From: Scatosoma sp045542595 | GTDB taxonomy: Bacteria; Bacillota; Clostridia; Christensenellales; Borkfalkiaceae | Length of the DNA stretch: 64,000 bases | Assembly: GCA_045542595.1 (NCBI GenBank) | Contig: JAZQLI010000003.1 | Location: 32,175-96,174, forward strand | Reading direction: 5' to 3' | Shown here: positions 50,884 to 60,360 of the stretch, piece after piece | How positions within the stretch are numbered: position 1 is the first letter of the stretch | How the letters are laid out: every line of letters begins with the position of its first letter | The notes under the pieces: generated by a model | Database searches by the model: none | What the model was told of the DNA's origin: nothing | Seen by the model: the letters and a program-made list of their open reading frames with translations, nothing else | Program-made: the position numbers and the translations under genes

Positions 50884-52679
50884 TACGCTTCACCCCCTTG
50901 CTCGTTTTCCGCCCCTTTACTCTTGGTTTGCGCGTCGTAAATTTCACGGTAAATTGCACTGTCTTTCAGCAGTTGTTCGTGCGCGCCGCAGGCGATAATT
51001 TTACCGCCGTCCAGTATGATAATTTTATCGGCGTTTTCCACAGACGCCACTCGCTGTGCGATAATAATTTTCGTGGTATTAGGAATTTCTTCCGCAAACG
51101 CACGTCGAATAAGCGCGTCCGTCTTGGTGTCTACCGCGCTCGTAGAATCGTCCAAAATAAGAATTTTCGGTTTACGGAGCAACGCACGCGCGATACAAAG
51201 GCGTTGTTTTTGACCGCCCGAAACGTTAGTGCCGCCCTGCTCGATATACGTATCGTATTTATCGGGGAACGATTGAATAAATTCGTCCGCGCAAGCAAGC
51301 TTACAAACGCGCTCGATATCTTCGTCCGTCGCAGTTTCGTCCCCCCAACGTAAATTCTCTTTTATCGTACCTGAAAAGAGTACGTTTTTTTGCAGCACTA
51401 CAGCCACTTCTTTACGCAAGGCGTCTAAATCGTAGTCCTTTACGTTTACGCCGCCTACGTACACGTTGCCTTCCGTTGCGTCGTATAAACGGGGAACGAG
51501 CTGAATAAGCGTGGTTTTCGACGAACCCGTCGTGCCCAAAATACCCACTGTTTCGCCCGATTTTATATCCAAATCGATATCCGAAAGTGCCGCTTTCGTT
51601 GCCGTTTGCGCGTATTTAAAGGTAACGTTTTCAAAACGCACGCTGCCGTCTTGCACTTCCTTTATTCCGTTTTCGGGGCTTGTCAAATCCGATTCCTGTG
51701 TGAGCACTTCGCTGATACGGCGCGCCGATTCTAGCGACATAGACAGCATAACGAAAATCATAGAAAACATCATAAGACAGGAAAGCATTTGAATTCCGTA
51801 GGAAATGAGTGCGGAAAGTTCGCCCTTGCCAAACCCTTCAAACGCCGCCCAGTGGAATTTATCCACGATAGCGTACGCCGCGAACGCCGAAATTAAAATG
51901 GAGGCGAAATTGATGAAAAAGGTCATCATAGGATTGTTGAGTGCGAGAATTTTTTCCGCTTTTGTGAAATCGTTTCTCACTTCCCTTGCTGCTTTTTCAA
52001 ATTTTTCCGTTTCGTATTTTTCACGCACGAACGATTTTACCACGCGGATACCGCCTACGTTCTCCTGTACGGAATTGTTGAGCGCGTCGTACTTTTTAAA
52101 GATACGGCGGAAAAAGGGCATAACAAACCCCATTACCGAGAAAATAATCGCCGCCAAAAACGGCACTACCAACAAAAATATCCACGCGAGTTTGGGGTTT
52201 ACCGTAAAACTCATAATAATGGCGAATAAAAATTGCAAGGGCACACGGATAACGATACGCATACACATTTGGTAAGACTGCTGTACGTTGGTAACGTCCG
52301 TCGTCAAACGGGTAACGAGCGACGACGTTGAAAATGTATCCACGTTGGCAAAGGAAAATTTTTGCACTTTATAAAATAAATCGTGCCGTAAATTGCTGGC
52401 AAAACCGCAGCTTGCCGTCGCTGCAAATTTTCCTGCAAGCGCACCGCTTGCTAGCGAACAAATTGCCAACCCTAACAAAATTCCGCCGTATTTTAATATT
52501 TCTTGCATAGCCGCCGTCGCGTCGATACCGTCGATATCTATCGCGCCGATAAGCTGCGCCATAAAAAAGGGCATAAGACATTCGCAAAAGGCTTCTACCA
52601 CCATAAATATCGGGGTGATGAGCGAAGTCTTTTTATACTGTCTTACGCTTTTAAGTAAAGGCTTTACCGTTTCAAACAT
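50883..52679 (-). CDS. Heterodimeric ABC exporter subunit with degenerate site (BmrC/TM287-like)
   Basis: About 598 residues. Six transmembrane helices are followed by an NBD with Walker A GTTGSSKTT, signature VSGGQKQ and Walker B ILILDDSTSAVD. The residue after Walker B is Asp, not Glu, the mark of the non-catalytic site in heterodimeric exporters. The start is uncertain: AGGAG is only one base from ATG 52679, while another AAGGAG lies about 16 bases upstream; the open frame reaches 52712. It is the first gene of the pair under a consensus promoter. Confidence 0.9.
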   Translation of the reverse strand: MFETVKPLLKSVRQYKKTSLITPIFMVVEAFCECLMPFFMAQLIGAIDIDGIDATAAMQEILKYGGILLGLAICSLASGALAGKFAATASCGFASNLRHDLFYKVQKFSFANVDTFSTSSLVTRLTTDVTNVQQSYQMCMRIVIRVPLQFLFAIIMSFTVNPKLAWIFLLVVPFLAAIIFSVMGFVMPFFRRIFKKYDALNNSVQENVGGIRVVKSFVREKYETEKFEKAAREVRNDFTKAEKILALNNPMMTFFINFASILISAFAAYAIVDKFHWAAFEGFGKGELSALISYGIQMLSCLMMFSMIFVMLSMSLESARRISEVLTQESDLTSPENGIKEVQDGSVRFENVTFKYAQTATKAALSDIDLDIKSGETVGILGTTGSSKTTLIQLVPRLYDATEGNVYVGGVNVKDYDLDALRKEVAVVLQKNVLFSGTIKENLRWGDETATDEDIERVCKLACADEFIQSFPDKYDTYIEQGGTNVSGGQKQRLCIARALLRKPKILILDDSTSAVDTKTDALIRRAFAEEIPNTTKIIIAQRVASVENADKIIILDGGKIIACGAHEQLLKDSAIYREIYDAQTKSKGAENEQGGEA

Positions 52680-52717
52680 ACTCCTTTCATTTCTCCTTGT
52701 TACTCTATACAAAGTAT

Positions 52718-52746
52718 ATTATATTTTCATTGCAAAAGAATGTCAA
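52718..52746 (-). promoter_or_regulatory. Consensus promoter of the heterodimeric ABC exporter
   Basis: Minus strand TTGACA (52746-52741), 17-base spacer, TATAAT (52723-52718). Confidence 0.9.
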
Positions 52747-52814
52747 GCATTGCAAGGTTTTTTTTCGCCACTTTCACCGTTTTTTCATTTTTACAGCCCC
52801 CTTAAGGGGCTGTA

Positions 52815-55052
52815 TTATAACTTCCGTTCTTCCTTGCAAGTACAATAGATAATTTGGTATTTGCGCGACAATTCCTTAATGAGTAATTTCCCCTTTTCCG
52901 TTTTATCATCGTCAAAATCGCGCAAGCAATCGTCGAATATAAGTACGGGCGGCTCTTTTTGAAAGAGTGTTTCCGTCAGCGCAAGGCGGATACACAAATC
53001 CCAAAGTCCGCGCATACCTGCGCTGTAATATTCGCTTTCTTTTAACGCGCCGTCTTCTTCGGCAAGCGGCAAAGCGGCGGTGTTAAAGCGCCATTTTTCC
53101 GCTTCCACAAACCCCAGTGCTTTGGCGTAGCGTTTGCACGCGTTTTCCACGGGGACTAAATATTGCGCCGCAATACCTTCTCTTGCGCGGAGAATAAGCT
53201 CGCGCGCGGTTTTTATCGACAGGAAACGGTTTTCCAAACGCGTTTTTTCCGCCTGCAGACGTTGATATTTTTCTTCACAAGCCGCTAATTTCGCGCCTTC
53301 TTGGGCATAGTTTTCCGCTTGCGTATAATAGGTTGCCTGCGCTTTTTGTAAGCTGATTTTTTCTTCTTCCAACTGCGCGCGGCGTAACCCCAAACGAGCG
53401 AATTCCCCTTCGTCTATCGGCATATCCGTTTGTTCAAATGCAGGCAACGACGACAGTTTTTTTCGACAGGCTTTTAACGTTTCGTTCCAACGGGCGTATT
53501 CGTCTACGTTTTGTTTGATGAGCGCCGCTACGGCACGGTAATCGTACGTTTGTTCCAAGGCAAAATGAGACAAAAACGTTTTGACGGCGGTTTCCAAAGC
53601 CTGCATACGCGCCGTTTGTTTATCGTATTCCGTTTGCGCGGCGGAAAATTCTTTTTGTCTATCGCAAAGGGCACGGTAAGCGTTTTGTGCTTGCGTGTGC
53701 GCTGCAAGCGCCTGTTTATACGCTCCGTCTATTTGTTTATCCGCAAAGCCGTCCGCCTTATTCGGCGTGGCAGCTAACGTATTTTTCCAAAACGAACGCA
53801 TACAGATAAGCGTACCGAAAAATCCGATAAAAAGTGCGCCTAAGCCAAGCGCGGGCTGCGCTTCCACCTGCGTTAAGCCGAGCAGTAATACCGCCAAAAA
53901 CAAGCACACACCGATAAGCGCGTAACCACCCTTTTTACCTGCTTTTTTGCGTTCTTCTTTTTTCGAACGTTCTTCCTTGCCCTTATTTTTCTTTTGTGCG
54001 GCAAGCAACGATTGATAGGTTTCTACGTTCTTTTCACAAGCCGTTAATTCGATACGCGCCTTTTCCGTTTCCAAATGCAGTTCTTCGCCGCGGCGAACGT
54101 TCTCCTGCAATGCTTCTAACGATTGTTTCACTGCGTAATATTCGTCGATGGCCGATTGCAAGCCCTGCAAATTGACCTGTTCAGGCGGTGTTTCGCCAAA
54201 GAAAGCGTTTAAGTGTTGCAAACGGCGAACGGCTTCGACTTCAGTATTTTGCAACTCCTGTTGCAACGTAGCGTTTGCCGCGCGTTCTTTCCTAAAATTA
54301 TACGCGGTAATTTTTTCGTCGGTGGTTTGCCATTCGGCTTGCGCCGCCGCCAAGCGTTTCTTTTCCGTTTCCGCTTTTTCGTACAGTTCTTTGGCGGTGA
54401 TATTTGCCGCTTGTAAACGGCGACGAGTTTCGTCCAGCGTAGCAAGCTCCGCGTCGATAACGTCTAATTTGCCTGTTTTAGGCACGCGTTTGCTACGCAA
54501 AGCGCGTTCCGCTTCGTCCAAAAGGGTTACGGCGTCCTTTTTACCGTTTTTTTCGTCGTTTGCGGTAAGCAAAGCGGCAAGCTTGCCCTTGATATCCTGC
54601 GGAAATCCTTCGCCTGCAATTTCTCCTTGCGGCAAATACACGCTACGGCGATAGCTTTCTCTATCCAACCCAAACAACGTTTCGCCTAATTTTTCACATT
54701 TGTCCCCAAAATCGTATACGGGATTATTGCGCTCGTCGAATATTTTCGCCGTATCAAAGGACGGCGTTTTGCCAAACGTACGCTCTATACGGTACGTCCT
54801 GCCGCCCACAAGAAACGTGAGCGTTCCCCCAAACGTTTCACTATGCCAAGGCTTATATTTTACACGGAAATTTTCTAATATACTCTTTTTCCTGCCTTCG
54901 TCCATACCGTAAAACATACATTCTAAAAAATCGACGAAAGTAGTTTTTCCCCAACCGTTATCTTCTTTGATTTGGACGATATCCTGCGATAAGTCCATTT
55001 TACGTTTGACAAATTTACCAAACCCTGCAATATATGCGGAGAGAATTTTCAT
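52815..55052 (-). CDS. SbcC/YhaN-like coiled-coil ATPase
   Basis: 745 residues, shorter than B. subtilis YhaN (over 900). The N-terminal head starts MKILSAYIAGFGKFVKRKMDLS with P-loop EDNGWGKTTFVDFLECMFYGM. Long coiled coils (about 180-370 and 450-610) surround a hydrophobic hairpin near 380-425 (GGYALIGVCLFLAVLLLGLTQ). The C-terminal head has SAGMRGLWDLCIRLALTETLF and Walker B PVLIFDDCLRDFDDDK. With the nuclease partner overlapping upstream it should act like SbcCD/Rad50-Mre11 on DNA ends. The membrane-like hairpin in mid-protein is typical of YhaN rather than SbcC. Confidence 0.85.
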   Translation of the reverse strand: MKILSAYIAGFGKFVKRKMDLSQDIVQIKEDNGWGKTTFVDFLECMFYGMDEGRKKSILENFRVKYKPWHSETFGGTLTFLVGGRTYRIERTFGKTPSFDTAKIFDERNNPVYDFGDKCEKLGETLFGLDRESYRRSVYLPQGEIAGEGFPQDIKGKLAALLTANDEKNGKKDAVTLLDEAERALRSKRVPKTGKLDVIDAELATLDETRRRLQAANITAKELYEKAETEKKRLAAAQAEWQTTDEKITAYNFRKERAANATLQQELQNTEVEAVRRLQHLNAFFGETPPEQVNLQGLQSAIDEYYAVKQSLEALQENVRRGEELHLETEKARIELTACEKNVETYQSLLAAQKKNKGKEERSKKEERKKAGKKGGYALIGVCLFLAVLLLGLTQVEAQPALGLGALFIGFFGTLICMRSFWKNTLAATPNKADGFADKQIDGAYKQALAAHTQAQNAYRALCDRQKEFSAAQTEYDKQTARMQALETAVKTFLSHFALEQTYDYRAVAALIKQNVDEYARWNETLKACRKKLSSLPAFEQTDMPIDEGEFARLGLRRAQLEEEKISLQKAQATYYTQAENYAQEGAKLAACEEKYQRLQAEKTRLENRFLSIKTARELILRAREGIAAQYLVPVENACKRYAKALGFVEAEKWRFNTAALPLAEEDGALKESEYYSAGMRGLWDLCIRLALTETLFQKEPPVLIFDDCLRDFDDDKTEKGKLLIKELSRKYQIIYCTCKEERKL

Positions 55053-56128
55053 AACTCAATTTCCTCCCCGTTTAAAGCTTTCAGCCCTATTTCCAAAATT
55101 TCGTCCCGTTGCGCTTCGTTAAACGCATACCTGCCCACTTCCTTTACAAACACACCGCGTAAAGAACAATCGTTTGCGTAGTCTTCCAAGCGGAATGCTA
55201 AACGGCTTTCGTCCTCCACTCGAGCGTGAAAAAACCGCTGACTAAGTTTACCCGTTAAAAGGAGCAGTTCCTTTTGCAAGCCCAAGGAATATGTGCCGCA
55301 AAGCACCGCTTTTACAAGGTTTTTGGCAGGTACTTCACGCGTGGCGGCAAACACCGCGTTTTCCAACGCGGCGTACGACGTACAACCCGTGATATCCACA
55401 CGCACTTCGCATACCTCGCGCGTGGCTATCGAATAAAATTTTTCGTCTTGCAATCTGCCGTTTACAACTTCCAAAAGGAAAAATCCGCGCGCGCCGATTT
55501 CGTCGAAACCCCTACCTTCTAAACAACCGCAATAACGGTACTGTCCACGCGAAGAAAACCGAACGCACTGCAAATCGGGCTTGTGGATATGTCCCAAAGC
55601 CAAATAATCAATGGGCGCAGAACTTATAAGGGAAAGCGGAATACTTTCTTTGCCCGTGTTTTGGTGAATATCCCCGTGTAAAAGGAGAATATTAAACCGA
55701 CTGTTATCCAGCGGTATATTTGCAAATTTTTCCATAGAAAAATTGCGCGTGTCCATACCCGTAACGGTGATATTTTCCGTTAAGTGGTACGCTTGCCAAC
55801 CGTGATTTTGGGAAAATAAATGTAAATTTTGGGGTAATGGTTTTTGCGCGTAAAACTCGTCGTCGTGGTTACCCGATACGTAAAAAAAGTGGGTGGGCGC
55901 AGCGGCGGCAATCGCCGCGAATACTTCCCCTTTATTTTGGGGGGATAACGCATTCCCGTCGAATAAATCACCTGCGATCAGCACTACTTCTATTTTATTT
56001 TCGCGCGCGCACGTGCAAAGCCGACGGAAACCGTCGGTTATTTCCGCCTGTCTAAGCCGCGCCTTTTCGCTATCTAAAAAAGCAAACGCCGAACCTATAT
56101 GTATATCGCCCGTGTGTATAATTTTCAT
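55049..56128 (-). CDS. SbcD/YhaO-like DNA repair metallophosphoesterase
   Basis: 359 residues. Calcineurin-like motifs: HTGDIHIGSAF, VLIAGDLFDG, YVSGNHDDEFY, LLLHGDIHQN and YLALGHIHKPDL, the full set of metal ligands. A C-terminal capping domain follows. Mre11/SbcD relatives are Mn-dependent nucleases. The ATPase gene downstream overlaps by 4 bases, a clear two-gene operon. YhaO is the closest named relative by arrangement. Confidence 0.9.
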   Translation of the reverse strand: MKIIHTGDIHIGSAFAFLDSEKARLRQAEITDGFRRLCTCARENKIEVVLIAGDLFDGNALSPQNKGEVFAAIAAAAPTHFFYVSGNHDDEFYAQKPLPQNLHLFSQNHGWQAYHLTENITVTGMDTRNFSMEKFANIPLDNSRFNILLLHGDIHQNTGKESIPLSLISSAPIDYLALGHIHKPDLQCVRFSSRGQYRYCGCLEGRGFDEIGARGFFLLEVVNGRLQDEKFYSIATREVCEVRVDITGCTSYAALENAVFAATREVPAKNLVKAVLCGTYSLGLQKELLLLTGKLSQRFFHARVEDESRLAFRLEDYANDCSLRGVFVKEVGRYAFNEAQRDEILEIGLKALNGEEIEL

Positions 56129-56164
56129 AGCTTTTATATTATAGCATATTTTATGAAATTTGTA

Positions 56165-56202
56165 AAGAAAAACCGCCGCGGTTTTTCTACCGTAGCGGTT
56201 AT
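56165..56202 (-). terminator. Terminator after the lipoprotein gene
   Basis: Minus strand AACCGC-TA-CGGT ... ACCG-CG-GCGGTT then TTTC; a 10-pair stem with an internal mismatch. Confidence 0.7.
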
Positions 56203-56208
56203 ATGCTT

Positions 56209-57573
56209 TTATGCTTGGGGAACGGTAACCGTCGTCGTTCCGCCGTCCGTCAATTTGAAGTGGTGCGTTACGCTTGTATCGCCAGCCGAAAGCACGTAAT
56301 CAAAAGACGCTTCTTTGATGTTGAGCTCCTGTCCGTAAATCTTATAATAATTAAAGCGAATGTTTATGTTTTTATACGTTACGGCAACGCCAAGCCCCGT
56401 AGCTTGTATTTCGTCTGCAAGCCAAACAAGCGTCGGATTTACGTTAAGGTTTGTATAGTCTACATACCCTTTAAAGCTGCCGTAGCCTTTGGATACGATA
56501 CCGTCGAAGTACACGTCTATCAAGCTTTGCTTTCTGCTTTCAAATTGCTCAATAGTAATGTTTTGTACGTTCCACGTGCCTTGCTCCGTTTTCACCATAT
56601 ATTTTGCCGTATTGTTTTCACGGTCGGCAACAAGATAAAATTCTCTTTGCGCCTTGTTAGGATTATTCGGCGTGCAAACCCTTACCGTGTCTTTGGTGAA
56701 ATAATATTCGCCGTAATCAACGCCTTCTCCACCTTTTAAGGTGAAATTCGACTTGTCGTAAAAAGAAATAAACGCCAACTCATGCTCTTTTTCCAAAATG
56801 GTGGTGTCAATATTCTTCATGACGAAAAGCAAGCCGTTTTGGTCTTTTACAGAAATAGAATCCAAGCAGTAAGGTGCAGTAGATTCTTGGCTACATCCCT
56901 CATTGCTGTATACATCCTTTTCAAAGATTAGGCTCATTTCGCCTACGGTAGAGTTGCTATATACCGTTTGGCACAGGGTAGTTACCGCGGACAAGCTGTC
57001 GCTTTTTACCACGTACGTAACGGTGTCGTCCGTTTCCCCTGCTTTTTCAAAGGCGGAATAATTATATCTAGCCCAATCGAGTATCGACGCGTAAAAGGCA
57101 GGACTGGTAATTTTGGCTTCCGTTCCGTCGGGCGTTTCTCTATACGGATAGCTCCATACACTTTTATAATCGCCGTTATCGTCCGCTACGTACCATTCGC
57201 CATTCTTCGGCTTGGCCATATATTGTATGCCTTTCTCTTCGTTTTCGGCATTCATATTATAATAATATCCTACGTTTATAGAATTTATTTTTAAATTTTC
57301 CACGCTGTCGCCCTCGTAGGCATGACTCACGTTGATATAATATCTCCCTTTTCCTTCTTTAATATCTTTCACTTCGCCTATTTCAAACTCATACGTAAGC
57401 GCACATCCCTTTTGACACTCGTATACCGTAAACGTAGGGGCATAGGGATAGTAGTGCATAAAATTTGACCAATCCAGCTCGCCGATTTTTACGCCGCCGC
57501 AGCCGGTGAACGAAAGCACGGACGGCAAAACCAAACAAGCGGTTACAAGAGAAGCAACGAATTTCTTTTTCAT
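56209..57573 (-). CDS. Predicted secreted lipoprotein, family unknown
   Basis: 454 residues. A signal peptide MKKKFVASLVTACLVLPSVL leads to lipobox FTGC with Cys25, so it is a lipoprotein anchored outside the membrane. The rest is soluble, rich in Tyr, Asp and Asn, with no transmembrane segment, and seems to hold repeated beta-strand stretches. I recognise no domain. Additional cysteines (YECQKGC, TLCQ, EGCSQ, PYCL) might form disulfides or bind metal. It has its own promoter and terminator, so it is monocistronic. Confidence 0.75.
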   Translation of the reverse strand: MKKKFVASLVTACLVLPSVLSFTGCGGVKIGELDWSNFMHYYPYAPTFTVYECQKGCALTYEFEIGEVKDIKEGKGRYYINVSHAYEGDSVENLKINSINVGYYYNMNAENEEKGIQYMAKPKNGEWYVADDNGDYKSVWSYPYRETPDGTEAKITSPAFYASILDWARYNYSAFEKAGETDDTVTYVVKSDSLSAVTTLCQTVYSNSTVGEMSLIFEKDVYSNEGCSQESTAPYCLDSISVKDQNGLLFVMKNIDTTILEKEHELAFISFYDKSNFTLKGGEGVDYGEYYFTKDTVRVCTPNNPNKAQREFYLVADRENNTAKYMVKTEQGTWNVQNITIEQFESRKQSLIDVYFDGIVSKGYGSFKGYVDYTNLNVNPTLVWLADEIQATGLGVAVTYKNINIRFNYYKIYGQELNIKEASFDYVLSAGDTSVTHHFKLTDGGTTTVTVPQA

Positions 57574-57620
57574 TTCTGAATACTCCTTTTTATGTATTGA
57601 TTTTATAAAATCATAAATTT

Positions 57621-57650
57621 ATTATACCTTTCCCCCTTGCGTTTTGTCAA
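57621..57650 (-). promoter_or_regulatory. Promoter of the lipoprotein gene
   Basis: Minus strand TTGACA (57650-57645), 18-base spacer, TATAAT (57626-57621). The -35 element touches the T-tract of the cls terminator. Confidence 0.85.
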
Positions 57651-57651
57651 A

Positions 57652-57690
57652 CAAATAAGGCATAAAAAATGGATTTTTATGCCTTATTTG
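57652..57690 (-). terminator. Terminator after cls
   Basis: Perfect 17-bp inverted repeat (57652-57668 with 57674-57690), 5-base loop. It is flanked by TTTG on the minus strand and a longer T-run on the plus strand. Confidence 0.85.
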
Positions 57691-57721
57691 TTTTTTTCTC
57701 GCTTAATAAATTTTATTTTCC

Positions 57722-59326
57722 TTATAACAACGTTTCAAATACGCGTAGAATAGAATCGACAAGCCTGCCTATAATGCCGCGTTTGGTGTTTTCCGCCGTG
57801 CAAAGTTTGGAAACGGCGAACGTTTCTTCGCAGTCGCGCTTTAAATCGTCTACCGCTTTGCAGCCCGAAAAATACACCGCGTTCTCAAAGTGTAAATACA
57901 AGCTTCGATAATCGAAGTTAATCGTACCTACTACCGCGTATAAATCGTCGCAAACGATACTCTTAGAATGGATAAACCCGGGCGAGTATTCGTAAATTTT
58001 CACGCCTGCTTTCATCAGTACCGCATAATTTGCGCGCGTCAAGCGGTTTACCATTTTTTTATCGGGTATCCCCGGCGTTACGATACGCACGTCTACCCCA
58101 CGCATCGCCGCACGACAAAGCGCCACGCGCAATAAATCGTCTAAAATGAGATAGGGCGTAAATATATACGCGTATTTGACCGCACGGTTGATGATGTCGA
58201 TATATACCGCTTCCCCTGCACTCACCAAGTCCAACGGCGAATCGTCGTACGGTTGCAAACGGAAGGGCGTACTTTCCGCAGTATTTACGCCTTTTTCATA
58301 CATAATGAAATAGTCTTCTACCCGTTCTTTGTCCTTGCGGAAAGCATTCCACATATAGAAAAACATTTGCGTAAACGACGAAACGGCTTCGCCCTTTATG
58401 CGCACGCCCGAATCTTTCCAGTAACCAAACCGCCGCGTTTCATTGATGTATTCGTCCGCAAGGTTAAACCCACCCGTAAACGCCACTTTCCCGTCGATAA
58501 CCAGTATTTTACGGTGGTCGCGGTTGTTCATTCGCACCGCGAAAAAGGGCACTACGTTATTAAACGTCATACAGCGAATATTTTCGTGCAAGCTTTCCAA
58601 ATACCGTTCGTACTTAGGCGGCAACGTTTTCATACAACCGAAATCGTCGTAAATAATACGTATTTGCACACCCGATTGCGCCTTTTGTGTGAGAATTTGT
58701 AAAATATCCCCCCACATCTTCCCCGGCCCGATAATGAAATAGTCGAGTAGGATAAATTTTTCCGCTTTATTTAGCTCTTCTTTGATAACGGGGAATATCT
58801 CTTCGCCTGTTTTGTAATAGTCGATTTCCCCGTCGTAAAATACGGGATAGCGGCAATAATCGGCAAGGTATTTGGTTACGCCGTCGCTGCGGTGCGTAAT
58901 TTCGGGTAACGGTCTTTCCCCGTAAAAGGCATTGACGCTTTCATACACTTTGTCGTGCGCTTCGTGCATAGCTTTTTTCATTTTACGAGTCGGTCTGCCG
59001 TCCCCGTTGAACAGGTACATAGGCACGCCGAATACGGGTACTATTAAAATAAGAATAATCCAACTCATTTTCGAAGAAGTGCGTTCGTTTTTATTGATTA
59101 AGTATAACACGACGACAATTTCGGCAACGAGTGTAACAAGCTGCACCAACGTGGCTATCGGCGAACCGTAGGCAATACCGTATACAAGAAAAATAAAAAA
59201 GGCGAGCTGTAGCATAGCCGAAATAAGGCACGTAAAAAACCTGCCGTAAATAATTGCTTTATAGCTTCTTTTATTGAGAAGCGTACGTTCAATTTTTCTC
59301 TTTTGCCTTTCGTTTAACGGTTTCAT
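57722..59326 (-). CDS. cls: Cardiolipin synthase
   Basis: 534 residues. Two to three N-terminal transmembrane helices (about 27-80) precede two phospholipase D motifs: HRKILVIDGKVAFTGGFNLADEY and HSKSIVCDDLYAVVGTINFDYRS (HxKx4D each). This is the bacterial Cls (PLDNc type) that joins two phosphatidylglycerols into cardiolipin plus glycerol. AAGGAG lies 5-6 bases before the ATG, and a perfect consensus promoter is so close that the leader is only about 10 bases. Confidence 0.93.
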   Translation of the reverse strand: MKPLNERQKRKIERTLLNKRSYKAIIYGRFFTCLISAMLQLAFFIFLVYGIAYGSPIATLVQLVTLVAEIVVVLYLINKNERTSSKMSWIILILIVPVFGVPMYLFNGDGRPTRKMKKAMHEAHDKVYESVNAFYGERPLPEITHRSDGVTKYLADYCRYPVFYDGEIDYYKTGEEIFPVIKEELNKAEKFILLDYFIIGPGKMWGDILQILTQKAQSGVQIRIIYDDFGCMKTLPPKYERYLESLHENIRCMTFNNVVPFFAVRMNNRDHRKILVIDGKVAFTGGFNLADEYINETRRFGYWKDSGVRIKGEAVSSFTQMFFYMWNAFRKDKERVEDYFIMYEKGVNTAESTPFRLQPYDDSPLDLVSAGEAVYIDIINRAVKYAYIFTPYLILDDLLRVALCRAAMRGVDVRIVTPGIPDKKMVNRLTRANYAVLMKAGVKIYEYSPGFIHSKSIVCDDLYAVVGTINFDYRSLYLHFENAVYFSGCKAVDDLKRDCEETFAVSKLCTAENTKRGIIGRLVDSILRVFETLL

Positions 59327-59342
59327 CTCTACTCCTTATTAT

Positions 59343-59371
59343 ATTATATACGCCTTTTTCAAGATTGTCAA
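59343..59371 (-). promoter_or_regulatory. Consensus promoter of cls
   Basis: Minus strand TTGACA (59371-59366), 17-base spacer, TATAAT (59348-59343). The ~300-base gap up to the rubrerythrin gene is very AT-rich; beside the two divergent promoters I see A/T tracts at 59450-59535 and nothing else. Confidence 0.9.
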
Positions 59372-59537
59372 CCCCGAAAAAATTATTTATCGCCATTTTA
59401 CTTAACGATTATACAATTTCTTTATTGTCAAATTATGAAAAAAAGGTTAAAAATTTGTTAAATTTCGCGCTTTGCACTCTTTTTTACGGCACTTTTTTGC
59501 ACTCCTAAAAAAAATTTAAAAAATTTTAAAAAAACTC

Positions 59538-59566
59538 TTGACAAATATCTTTTTTTATATTATACT
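59538..59566 (+). promoter_or_regulatory. Promoter of the rubrerythrin gene
   Basis: TTGACA (59538-59543), 17-base spacer, TATACT (59561-59566), preceded by an A/T-rich tract that may act as an UP element. I saw no clear PerR box. Confidence 0.9.
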
Positions 59567-59625
59567 ATAAACAGTTAATAAAACTTAATCCTATTAAGTA
59601 AAATAAAAAAGACGAGGTAAAAGGT

Positions 59626-60267
59626 ATGAAGAAATTTGAATGTAAAGTATGTCATTACGTGCATGAAGGCGATGCTGCGCCTGAAGTTTGCCCTGTTTGC
59701 AAGCAAAGCGGTAAGTTTGAAGAAAAGCCTACGTTGAAGGGTTCGAAGACGGAAGCGAATTTGCAAACGGCGTTCGCAGGTGAATCGCAAGCGAGAAATA
59801 AATACACCTATTTTGCAAGCAAGGCAAGAAAGGAAGGTTTTGTACAAATTGCGGCTATTTTCGAAGAAACGGCTAAAAACGAACAAGAACACGCTAAAAT
59901 TTGGTTCAAGCTTTTAAACGGCGGCGAAATCGGTTCTACCGCGGAAAACTTGTTGGCGGCTGCGGAAGGCGAAAATTACGAATGGACGGATATGTACCAT
60001 CAATTTGCAAAAGAAGCGCGTGAAGAAGGCTTTGACAAAATTGCCGAACTCTTCGACGGTGTTGCGGCGATTGAAAAGGAACACGAAGATAGATATAGAA
60101 AGTTGCTTGCAAACGTGAAAGGCGATTTGGTATTCTCCAAAGACGGCGACGCGGTATGGCAATGCTCTAACTGCGGTCATATCGTAGTTGGCAAGAAAGC
60201 GCCCGAAGTTTGCCCCGTTTGTGCGCATCCCCAAGCATACTTCCAAGTACGTGCGGAAAACTACTAA
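59626..60267 (+). CDS. rbr: Rubrerythrin with rubredoxin-like domains at both ends
   Basis: 213 residues. An N-terminal zinc-ribbon/rubredoxin-like domain (Cys6, Cys9, Cys22, Cys25; CKVC...CPVC) precedes the ferritin-like di-iron domain (AGESQARNKYTYFASKA, EETAKNEQEHAK, VAAIEKEHEDRY). A C-terminal rubredoxin domain (CSNCGH...CPVCAHP) follows. Rubrerythrins reduce hydrogen peroxide in anaerobes with electrons from NADH-dependent partners. Most have only the C-terminal rubredoxin domain. It is monocistronic and strongly expressed by promoter quality. Confidence 0.95.
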   Translation: MKKFECKVCHYVHEGDAAPEVCPVCKQSGKFEEKPTLKGSKTEANLQTAFAGESQARNKYTYFASKARKEGFVQIAAIFEETAKNEQEHAKIWFKLLNGGEIGSTAENLLAAAEGENYEWTDMYHQFAKEAREEGFDKIAELFDGVAAIEKEHEDRYRKLLANVKGDLVFSKDGDAVWQCSNCGHIVVGKKAPEVCPVCAHPQAYFQVRAENY

Positions 60268-60316
60268 TTCTCTTTAATTTCGACAATTTCATAACAAACC
60301 TACAATATAATAAATT

Positions 60317-60354
60317 ACCCGACGGAGCGCCCCTTCGTCGGGTGGTTGCTTTTT
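60317..60354 (+). terminator. Terminator after rubrerythrin
   Basis: ACCCGACG - 11-base loop - CGTCGGGT, then GGTTGCTTTTT. Confidence 0.75.
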
Positions 60355-60360
60355 GCTTCT

